Source of the DNA: CACEUX01 sp964404235
Lineage (GTDB): Bacteria > Fidelibacterota > Marinisomatia > Marinisomatales > UBA1611
Length of the DNA stretch: 12,805 nt
Direction of reading: 5' to 3'
NCBI GenBank assembly: GCA_964404235.1
Contig: CAYOJL010000059.1
Span: 1 to 12,805 of the forward strand
Shown here: positions 1-10,300 of the stretch, in pieces
Position numbering within the stretch: the stretch's first letter is position 1
How the letters are laid out: every line of letters begins with the position of its first letter
Position numbers and translations under genes: made by a program
The notes under the pieces: generated by a model
The model's database searches: none
What the model was told of the DNA's origin: nothing
The model's input: the letters and a program-made list of their open reading frames with translations, nothing else

Positions 1-1
1 T

Positions 2-49
2 GCAGGCGCATGGATTGCAGGCAGTGCGATTATTGGAAGCCTGTTGTAA
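2..49 (+). CDS. Possible 3' end of a convergent gene
   Basis: In the frame starting at base 2 the plus strand reads fifteen codons, AGAWIAGSAIIGSLL, followed by TAA at 47-49. The peptide is Ala/Gly/Ile/Leu-rich, like the end of a membrane helix, and the stop abuts the TGA stop of the minus-strand channel gene (50-52), a spacing typical of tightly packed convergent genes. Fifteen codons are too few to prove coding, and the protein cannot be identified. The alternative is a short non-coding spacer downstream of the channel gene. Confidence 0.3.
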   Translation, partial: AGAWIAGSAIIGSLL

Positions 50-1366
50 TCAGTCCTCAGCATCAAATCGATCAAGGGTTGATGTCAATGATGCAATCTC
101 CTTTCGGATATTTTCCTTTTGCCTCGAACCTAGAGTGGCGTCCTTGAGTTGTTCTTCCAAATCTTCGACGAGAGTTTTCAGTGAATCCCTCTCTTCACGG
201 TAGAACTTTTCATCCTTTGACATCTTGACTCGTGCTGCCTTCTGACGCGCCTTCTTGCGTTTCTTGGCCGCTTCAGTACCACTCTTGGGCATTTCAGGCA
301 ATTCGATAGATGTCGGGAATGGGATGTCGATTCCTTCGTCGTCAAACCGCTCAAATACACGCTGCAGAATCCAATCTCTGACAGGCCACTGATCTGAATA
401 ATTGTCAATCCATGCGTAAATTCTGAAATCAATTGAGTACTCACCCAATTCTACGAAGAGAACTCTTGGAGCTGGTTCTTCAACTGTGTAAGGGCACTCT
501 TTGGCAATTTCAAGGAGGACTTGCTTCACATGAGGTGGTTCCTCACCATAGGCAGCGCTGACTTCGATGAGGAGATTGATTCGCCGTGGTTGACCATCTC
601 CGCCTCCTCGTGCCATATTTCGAATCTTAGAAGAAACCAATGTGTTGTTGGGAATGATGACCAGTTCCTCAGAGTGGGTGAGCAACTTGGTCGACAAGAT
701 GCCAGTAGAAACCACGCGACCTTCAATCCCCTCAACCTCAATCCGATCACCAACATCGAATGGACTGTCCATTGCCAACATGAATGAGTTGAGGATGTTT
801 CCAATCGTGTGCTGTAGTGAGAGACCGATAATCAAAGAGAATAACGCGAAGGATGCCAATATTCCAGTGATTTCAACTTCCAACTCTCCAAGAATGGCGT
901 TAATACCAATCAGCCAAATTACAATTCGAACAATGATGCTGATGAAATGGTTCCCACCAGTGACTGAAACTCCGCCCTTCTTGTTGCTATTCAAGAATGC
1001 CATTAGTGGAGGTGTTGCAATCTTCACGGTGGTAGTCAACATCATGGTGAGGAGGAGGATATACAGTGAATTCATGATGTGGAACACACTAGCCAATAGT
1101 TCAGGATTCACCCACAATAAAGAGAGGTTGATACAGATGATGAAGAAGAAGAATATCACTTTTGATTCTAGTGCAATATACAGATCATTGTCCCAACCCA
1201 CCTCTGTGTCATTGACCAGTTCAGCCACCCTTCTCAGGATGAAACGTTTCAATGTGTAAATGGCAAATGCGCTAGCAGCAATACAGATTAGAACTTGGAA
1301 GTACCAGTCCAATCCATCTAGTGTTTCCATTCCTTTTTCGATTGACTCTCTAACCGTATCGATCAT
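50..1366 (-). CDS. MscS-family mechanosensitive ion channel with C-terminal coiled-coil extension
   Basis: This 438-residue protein is a small-conductance mechanosensitive channel of the MscS family, a membrane pore that opens under bilayer tension to release solutes during osmotic downshock. Hydrophobic segments lie near residues 21-42, 68-88, 92-125, 139-160 and 165-198; the last is the pore-lining helix and runs into the conserved pore/beta-domain junction (NSFMLAMDSPFDVGDRIEVE, about 193-212). The beta domain continues with GILSTKL (222-228) and VIIPNNTL (236-243). An alpha/beta domain follows and ends with the family's GIDIPFPT signature (345-352). Residues 361-438 are an extra Lys/Arg/Glu-rich tail with heptad character (EDLEEQL, RKEIASL), predicted to be a cytoplasmic coiled coil not found in minimal MscS. 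The ATG at 1366 is chosen because of the strong ribosome binding site eight bases upstream; a second Met at residue 13 has none. It is the last gene of a pair with the giant surface-protein gene. Family assignment is firm; gating and partner are unknown. Confidence 0.95.
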   Translation of the reverse strand: MIDTVRESIEKGMETLDGLDWYFQVLICIAASAFAIYTLKRFILRRVAELVNDTEVGWDNDLYIALESKVIFFFFIICINLSLLWVNPELLASVFHIMNSLYILLLTMMLTTTVKIATPPLMAFLNSNKKGGVSVTGGNHFISIIVRIVIWLIGINAILGELEVEITGILASFALFSLIIGLSLQHTIGNILNSFMLAMDSPFDVGDRIEVEGIEGRVVSTGILSTKLLTHSEELVIIPNNTLVSSKIRNMARGGGDGQPRRINLLIEVSAAYGEEPPHVKQVLLEIAKECPYTVEEPAPRVLFVELGEYSIDFRIYAWIDNYSDQWPVRDWILQRVFERFDDEGIDIPFPTSIELPEMPKSGTEAAKKRKKARQKAARVKMSKDEKFYREERDSLKTLVEDLEEQLKDATLGSRQKENIRKEIASLTSTLDRFDAED

Positions 1367-1371
1367 CTAAA

Positions 1372-1379
1372 TCACTCCT
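1372..1379 (-). promoter_or_regulatory. Shine-Dalgarno site of the MscS gene, overlapping the upstream stop codon
   Basis: On the minus strand the junction reads TAGGAGTGATTTAGATG. TAG (1380-1378) is the stop of the giant gene, AGGAG/GGAGTGAT is a near-complete match to the archaeal anti-Shine-Dalgarno consensus, and eight bases separate GGAG from the ATG at 1366. The arrangement suggests that ribosomes finishing the giant gene re-initiate on the channel gene, which would couple their expression. There is no room for a separate promoter in the 11-base spacer, although one inside the upstream gene cannot be excluded. Confidence 0.8.
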
Positions 1380-4300
1380 AATTTTCGTGCAAATCTTTGG
1401 CCTGTTGAGCCCATTTGTCGCGATGTACCCTGCCTCTGAAGTACTCAATGGCCACGTTGACCTGTTCTTCGATTTCTGGCGTCATCTTGGAAATCTGAAG
1501 GAATGTGTAAATCCCCAAGGCATTGAGTTTCTCTTCAATGAATGGACCAATACCTTTGATTTTCTTCAAGTCATCTTTGTCAGATGCTTTGGCGACACCT
1601 AGGGTCTTGAAATCGATGAATTCAGCCTTGGCTGCAACACGAGCGAGTTCGGCTTCTTTCTTGGAAAGACCTGCCATCTTCTCCTCCATTTCGGCCATCT
1701 TGGTAGCCATCTTTTCTTCCATCTCAGCAAGGCGCTTTTCTGCATCTCTTTGCGCCAATGCAGTGGCTTCTTTGTTGGCTTGTTTTTCAGCTGCTTCCCT
1801 CTCTTTAGCGACGGCCTTCTTCGCCTTCATTTCGGCCTCAACCTTGGCTTTGGCTTCCGCCTCAATCTTGGCTTTGGATTCGGCTTCAGCACGCACCTTT
1901 TCTTCGACCTCTTTACGCAACTTCTTCTCCTTTTCAGCCTCGGCGGCGGCCTGTTCAAGTGCCTCTGCCTTGGCCTCTTCGCGAATTCGCTTTTCCTCGG
2001 CCTTTCGAACTTCAGCCTCTGCTTTTTCACGGGCCTTGCGGTCACTGGCAGATTCCTGGGTTTGGACATTCCAAAGGAAGTATACCGAGGATGTTCCTGC
2101 CTTGATGAGTGCTTCATAATCAGCAATACCACTCGATTCTAGGCCTAGATTGTCGTTGAATTCAAGGCGGAAACGGAGGGATCCATTTCCTTCCCCATCA
2201 TCGTCTATAACCTCAATCGGTTCCATTCTGAACCGGCCATCATTCTCGCGGTCATTGAGATCAGTAAACCGGATGATGCTACCTGCATCCAGATTGTCGA
2301 TTGTGATCATTTCCTTGCTTTCCACGGAGGAACCACGTGCCAATTTCTCAACTGGGTCAAGCATGAATGGATCCTCACGGGTACCAACTCCAAACACGAA
2401 TACTGGCTTGGAGGTGGTATACTCTGGTTCAGCATCTCGGTATCGACGGATAAGGGTTAGAACCGATTTTTCATTGCCTCTAAAGAGCACCAACAATAGG
2501 AGAAGGAGGAGCAATAGCAAGATGCAGCAGGCTGTCCAACTGAGATATTGACTCAATCCTGAATCCGAATCTTCTTCTGGCTCTGGCTCTGGCTCTGGCT
2601 CACTTTCAATCTCTGGCTCTTCATCATTGACGTCGCAGATTCCATTCTCATCTAGATCTTCAGGGATACTGGTGGCATTCAGCGGTTCAGTACCACAATC
2701 AATCTCATCCGTATCGTTCCAACCATCACCATCGTCATCCATGTCTTCAATTAGAATTCCAAAGTATGGCGAATACAGGATATTGTCGGGGTCTCCATCT
2801 CCATCGGTATCTGCGTGTGCACCAGAATCGAGTGGGAAGGCATCTTCGACATCAGGGGAACCATCGTTGTCATCATCATCGTCTAAGACGTCACAAGCTT
2901 GGTCTGTGTCAGAATCTACAGGGATACTCTCTGAATCCATTGCGTCTGTTCCGCAGGCGTTTTCTAGTCCATCTGCCCAACCATCCCCGTCTGTATCAGA
3001 CTCTAGCGCATCGCAAATCCCATTTCCATCAAGATCTGATGGGACGTCGTTCGCATCCAATGGGTCGGATATGCAAGTGGCTTCTTCTTCGTCGGAGTAA
3101 CCATCGTCGTCATCGTCCTCGTCGATAGCATTGCAGATTCCATCGCCATCTGTGTCTACTGGTGAACTCGTGCCATTCATGGCATCATTCGAACAGAAGC
3201 CTTCCATCTCGTCAGACCAGCCGTCGTTGTCGTCATCGTCATCAATGATGTCGGGCAAACCGTCGAGGTCGTTGTCTGTAAGGACTGAGACCATGATTGT
3301 GTAAGATGCACTGTGTTCCGAGTTGTTCGCCCAAACCGTATACAATGTTGGGTCCAAGAGTTCAGTTGGTGTACCCGAAATCACACCGGTATCCGATGTC
3401 GAACGTGCGGGGCTAACACCATCGAAGTTCAGACCCAATGGTAGTGCTGGACTAATTTCCCAGGTGTCGATGTCTCCACCCGCTGCATATGGAGTGAAGT
3501 CGGCCATGCTGACGTTGAGTGACAATTGGAGAACCGCAGATGGATAGACCATCAATATCATCGAACCATCATCGTCGTCCATGGCATCACAAATTCCGTC
3601 TCCGTCGGAATCGAATGGGCGGCTCGAAGGATTGCTCGCATTGGTTTCACAATCCTCTTCGTAGTCATCATACCAACCATCACCATCGGTATCGGGATCA
3701 GACTCGTCCGGATCACCATCACCATCCATATCGGGTAAGATGACGATTGTGAGTGTGGTTGAAGCGTTCGCATCTTCTTCGAACCCTTGTGCAAACACCG
3801 TGTAAGTGGTCAACTCAGTGAGCGTTGTCGGTGTACCCCAAATGGTTCCGTTATCAGCACCGAAATCGAGTCCGGCCGGCAATGCAGGTGTAATCGACCA
3901 GGTGATTGGTACCGCTCCAAGTGAGGACGGGTAGATGGTCAGGATTGGATGGTCGATTGCCAAGCGTTGTTCACCGTAAGGATAGAACACATACATGCCT
4001 GTCCCATTGATGGTAATGGAAATCGTGACATTGGCGCTACCACCGGAGTTGTTCGCCCAAATCGTGTAGTTTGCAGCGGGTGTGTTGCCGGCAGGAATTC
4101 CTGAAATTACACCATCTTCGTCGAGTGTTAATCCATAGGGAAGATCTGGTGATACTTCCCAAGTTTCAATTGCACCACCCAAATTGGTGGGCACCAACGG
4201 ATTGATTGGAGTCTCCTTGGGGAATTCAAACTCTGTATCCTCATACGAAATCACAGGGATTGGTTCCAATACGGTCAGGGTGAATTCAGAACCTTCGTTA

Positions 4301-7300
4301 CAAAGCCCCCAACTGTTGCAAGCCTTCAGAGTGAAGACCGTGGTAGACATGTTGCCTGTTGGGGTTCCTGAAAGAACACCCGTCACAGGGTGCAGCAGCA
4401 CACCTGCTGGGAGCACGGGTTCAGAGACAAAGGATGTCACATACTGTGGCGTGGTAATCGTCGGTGTCACTGTGACAATCGCGTTCCCACGTGTCACCGC
4501 CTGCGTCATGTTGTCATCCCAACTGACGGTCGGGGCCTCAGGTGCAATTCCAAAGGTGATGTCGACCGAAATGGTTCGAGTCACCGGTGAAGTGATGGTT
4601 GCGTTCAGCATGTAAGTTGCATTCGCAGTCATTTGATTGGGCGTACCGTAAAGACGACCCTGGTTTGAATCAAAGGTCAATCCAGAAGGTGGGCTTGGGT
4701 ACAAGGTCCAACTGGTGTAGCTTTGGCACGAACTTGTACCGTGACCATTGCAAGCCGCACCCATGGCGGGCAAGTTGACATTCGAATTGTTTCCAATTAG
4801 GGTATGATTCGCAGCGTGGTCTAGAGAACCGAACATTCGATACAACTGCATCGAACCAGAGGTGCTTTGTCCACTGCTACTGTACGTATTCAATAGCGTG
4901 TTCTTGCCCCAATATGTGCTCCTCAGATCTGCAACGAAAAACGGTTGCCCAAAGTAATCAGTCCCCATGTCTGAGACTTTTCCACTACTATAACCACCGT
5001 TTGATCCAGTGTAGTATGCCAAATCACCATCTTCTGATACACCAAACATTTTCCAATAAGACGGACTTCCTGATTCGGTATCCATGAGGATGTTGACCAT
5101 TCCATCGCCATCCACTGTAGAATACATGCTACCGCCTGATGATGCTGAACCCCAAGCATCATCCAACATTTGAGCCCAATGTTGAGAACCATCCGTACCC
5201 AATCGCATTGCTGCGACGTAATACTGATTCTCGATGTCTAGACTGGTCCCATCCATGTTCAGTGTGCAACCACTGCTACAGTAGGAGGTGAACTGGGCTG
5301 TCGCAAACATCATGCTTCCATCACTCAAGGTTTCCAAGATTGCATTGTCGGTGTTTGTACTCATCGAACTGGAGGATTGAGTGATATTCTTGGCCCATTG
5401 CCAATTTCCTGAAGCATCCACATGGGCAAGATACCGATAATTGTTGGAATTGTGCGAGATTTGATGGCCATCGAAATCTAATCCGTAATTTGTCGTACCC
5501 GTGATTGTGGCTGAACCATCAGGGTGTGATACCACCTTGACGTTGCTAGATTCATGGGCACAATTACCGAAAGAGTGTGCAGCCTGGGCCCAAGCACCAT
5601 TCCCATTGGCATCCAACCGAACAACAAATGCGCGATTATAGTTGAGACAGTTTGTACCAAAATCTAGATTCATTCCGGCGAAGGTGATGTTGTTTCCAGA
5701 TGATGCAATATTTGCTCTACCAGAAATCGTGACATTCCCGTTGGAATCGACAACCATGTCGGTGGAAATCACCACAGGGCTCCCTGAATTCCGGATTCCC
5801 GATGAATGGCTAACCCAGAGCAAATTACCATTTGGATCCAATTTCATCAGCATGGAATCATCAATATTCACTGTACTGAAGGATTCATCGACATTCATGG
5901 CCTTGATTTCAACATCGCAGTTTGAACTCTGGGCAAGACCGTCGAAATTGACCAATACATGTGTATTGCCCTGAGAATCACTCACCATTTCTCGGACTTC
6001 ACCGTTGCAAAGTTGTGCTGAAACCACCCAGTCCCAAGTACCATCCACGCCACGCTTGGCAACAAAAACATCGTTGGAGTCAACAGCATATTGGTTCACC
6101 AAATAGGTGCTAGAACCGGTCTTGAATTGTGTATTGGCTTGAGCAGAGACGCTGCTTGAGTATCGGTTGGCATAGTACATGTTGCCCGTTGCATCAAATG
6201 CCAATTGGTTGTTGGATCCAACTGTACTTTGCTGGTATGGCAACTGTTCGTATCCGTTGAACAATGGAGATTCAGACAGAATCTGGATGATGATGGTTCC
6301 AGACCAGGGATCATTGCTTGAAGTGGTTGAGATGGTGTATGTCCCTCCAGTGACATCCGATTCTTGAGGTGTTCCCGAAATCTCACCCGTCAATGTGTTG
6401 AGCGTAAGGCCTGAGGGCAACGCGGGTGTAATCGATACAGAATTGGGTACAAGACCCGTCATCATCGGTACCACGCTTGAGGTCGAGCCGACCTCAAATC
6501 GGATCACATCTCCATAATCCAATGTGGCCTGATCCAATGCATCGCAAATACCGTCATTGTCCGCATCTCCGGGGACTTGATTGGCGTCCACGTCTTGCAT
6601 GAATCCACCAAGATAGTGAATCATTGAGGGTCCGTGTGAACTGCTTGTACCCTCATACGAATGGATGAAGGGGTCACCATTGGCATCTAACGTCAAAGAG
6701 AGCGACTCATAGCGTAGTTGTTGGACACCTGCCCTCACGACATCATGTACCCAATTTCCGCCTACTTGGTGTGTGTGATACAGTGTGTTGTTGCTATAAT
6801 CTAACCAAGCAAAATACGGAACGCCTGAACTGTTGAGGACCATTTCGACTGCAGCTAATGAGTTGCTTTGCGGACGACCATCGGTAAAGCCTGTGGACCA
6901 AGATGTGCCTCCGTTAGTACTGTACCTGTAAACCAATTCTGTACTGTGAACAAATACAGCATGAATGGTTCCTGAAGCATCAATCTTCATTTCCGAAAAT
7001 TTGGGGTCCATGGCATAGCTATGTCCACCCCACATGTAGTTTGGACTGGTACTCCAAGATGAACCATCATAGGTCCAGTGATGTATCCCTCCTAAACTGC
7101 TTGAATAGGCGATGAAATGCAAGTTACCATTGCTATCGATTTCGATTTGGGCATAGGGTGAGGTTGCACCGGAAGGATACTGGATTGTACCGGAGTTCCC
7201 ATCTTGATCTTTCCAATCAATGTGGTTATTGTCGTTTACATAGACTATTCCATTGGAAGAAATGGTCATGTCAGTATCATAAGAGTTGCCAGTACTGGCC

Positions 7301-10300
7301 GACATGAAGTGAGTTGACGAACCAAATGAGGTCGGTGTCACTTCAGATTTGTATACGCCATATCTTTGTGAGGAGTAGGCGTAACCATCGTACAATTCCA
7401 GCTCGCCTGATGAACTCCAATATTGGCTGCTGGTGGAGTAAATGGTAGTATAATCCTGATTATTGCCAAGATTTGCTGGATCAGTGTAAGACCACAAGGT
7501 CGGGTAACCATAACTCGCAGCTTGCGGTGTACCGACCATCCGGAGCCCATGATTATCAAAAATCAAGTCTGTCGGGTAATTGTAACGAGGGCGAGACCAG
7601 GAGTGTGTTGAACTCCCTGTCGCGAATGAAGACCAAGCATTGCGTGGTTCGCACATGGTTTCATCTACATCACTCCAACCATCGTTGTCATCATCGGTAT
7701 CGACAAAGTTGCACAGCCAATCGCCATCGGTATCGACAGGGACCGAGGAAGACGAGAGTGGATTGGTTTGACAAGCGGTCTCGTTGGTATCCCACCAGTT
7801 GTCATTGTCATCGTCAATGTCCTCAACCAGTGATGTCAAACAATTGGAGGCAACCGTGTTGGGCATACCATCGCCATCGGTGTCCAAATGAGCACATTGA
7901 TCGAATGGGAAATCGTCGATTTCATCTAGATAACCATCGTTGTCATCATCGGTATCCCACAGATTGATGGTACCATCTGTGTCAGTATCGACATCTCTCA
8001 ACCAGAGATTGGTATCGGGTAGATTGTGACCCATATGAACGGCTTGATTGCCCCATGTGGATGTATCTTCATGGCCCAATTGCCCATGTGTATTGTAACC
8101 CCAACATCGGACTTGGCCATCTTCTCGAATCGCACACATCGATTGGGTTCCCAATGCTGCCGATTCAACAAAATCACCGACATCGGTGACTTGTAAGTTG
8201 GAACCCATTTCGTGGGTAGAATCGATTCGATTTGTGTTTCCGATACCCAATTGGCCATATCCATTGTATCCCCAACATCGTAGATGACCATCCTCCATCA
8301 AACCACATGTGAATGAGTTGTCCACAGAAGTTAGGGAGGAATAGTAGTGGTTGGAAGGTTGGCTGGTGTAAATCTGATTGACGGTTAATCCTCCGAGCAA
8401 AGCGTAAGGCAATCCATCTCCAACTTCAGAAGATGAATCTCCTAGACTCCAGGTTGAACCCGAGCCCAATTGCCCATATCCACCATAACCCCAACACTTG
8501 ACGTTGCCATCGTCCAAGATGGCGCAGGAATATTGTGTTGAAGCTGAAATTTGGATGGTGGCTCGATCAGTTCCCAAGTCGAGATAAGGCAAATTGGTGC
8601 CCATATCAGCAGATGAATCACCCCAAATGGTCGTCGAACTGGAACCTGTGAGTAAGGTTCCATAACTGGCATAATGATAGCCCCAGCATTTGGAGAGGCC
8701 GTTCTCAAGAACTGCGCAAGAATGCGCAAAACCAGCGGAAAGATCGGTGGCCCGCAAATCATCTCCAAAGTCTACAGCCACAAGGTTGGCACCCATGTGA
8801 TTGCTGGATGAACCCACTTCGGATGAGCTGGTGCCTGCACCCAATCGCCCGGAATTGTAATTCAACCCCCAGCATTTGACCTCACCATTGTCCATCAATG
8901 CACAGGTGTGGTGGGAACCAGCAGCAAGTTTGATGGCCACGCCATCCAAATCTGTGAACGCAAGATAATCTCCCATTTGCTGAGATTGCTGACCTTGATG
9001 AGTGGAATTTCCTTGGCCCAATTGACCGTAGTCGTTGCGCCCCCAGCACTTGACGCTGCCATCGGAAATCAGAGCACAATTGTGATGTGAACCTGCAACG
9101 ATTTGAGTCGCAGTGAGATTGGTACCCAGGTTGGTAAATGCCAATGATTCACCCATCTGACCTGCGAGTCTACCTTGGTTGGTGGTATTCTCTTGACCCA
9201 ATTGCCCATAGTAATTGTACCCCCAACATTTGACCAATCCCTGGACTGATAGTGCGCAGAAGTGATATTGTCCTGCCGCAATTTGAGCCGGTCGGAAGAA
9301 AGCAATTTCCAAATCATTGGATGACGCTTGAGGGGTAATTTCAGTGCCTGAACCCGAACCGGTTGCGACCGGATCATCCGGGCCGTAATCGTCCCCATAG
9401 GATGCATCGTTTCCTAGCGCACCTTGTGAACCATCGCCCCAACAGTAGACCAGAGTAGTACCTGAATTCTCAAACAAACCACAAGTGCTTGCCCCACCCT
9501 CGCTGGTTTCAATCTCAATGGCTGTCCAGCCATTGGGCTCTTGAACACCCAAAGGCGACATGGAAGATGTGGGGGAGCCGGTGCCCAATCCCAATTGTCC
9601 GTTGGTGTTGTCACCCCAACAGTACGCTTCTTCGGCCACGATTCCACAACCGTGTCCAGTTCCAACACTGATGGATGTGTGTGCATCACCAGTGGAACCC
9701 ATCTCGACTCGAGTCCCATTCACAGATGAGTTGGTATTGCCCAGCAGGTTTGCACCCCAGCACATGGATTCACTGAGTTCAGAATTGAATGCACAAGTGA
9801 CATCGTCGCCTGCGCTCATTCCACCGAATTCCAAATTCGAGGTTGTTGCATAATGGCTGCCAGTTCCAGCGAGATCCACCAGAACTGGAGAACTGCTGTT
9901 GGTCGTCGTGGTCGTACTACTTCCAAGCGTCATGCTTGAGGTTCCACCATTGTAACCCCAGCAGTAGACCGCATTGGCTGTATTTCTTGCACAGGTGTGT
10001 CGTGAACCCGTCGCAAGTTCTTCGATGAAGCCAACCGAACTTGGCATGTCAAGCAGCAATGGAGTTGAGGACTGACCTCCGGATTGCCTAGAGATTCCAG
10101 TATCGATGCTGATGTTATCAATCCAAACCGTGTCTTCAGCAGTATTGGTACTCCCATCTTTTCCATATCCCCAAGTGAAGGTGTGTGTGCCTGCAGAATA
10201 CGAAGTGTTGTAATTCTGCCAAGCATTGGTTCCAGACCAGCGAGCATCGTAGGATGTGCGTGAACAACTTGGATTGTCGATGCAGAAGAAGAGGAAGTCG

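Noticed and set aside
1..49. Transcription terminator after the channel gene
   Set aside because: No inverted repeat followed by a T-run was found downstream of the stop on the minus strand within the 49 bases available.
642..1259. Plus-strand 205-codon open frame inside the channel gene
   Set aside because: It is fully antisense to the well-conserved MscS sequence and its product has no recognisable features.
1523..2142. Plus-strand open frames opposite the coiled coil (Ser/Ala-rich and Phe/Leu-rich products)
   Set aside because: They are antisense images of the GAG/AAG/GCC-rich coiled-coil coding sequence and show no domain pattern or ribosome binding site.
7640..8000. CRISPR-like or minisatellite array suggested by recurrent atcgtcgtcatc / ccatcgccatcggt motifs
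   Set aside because: The motifs are imperfect, irregularly spaced and explained by Asp/Gly codons of TSP3 repeats; there are no identical repeats with unique spacers. The same holds for 2630-3280.
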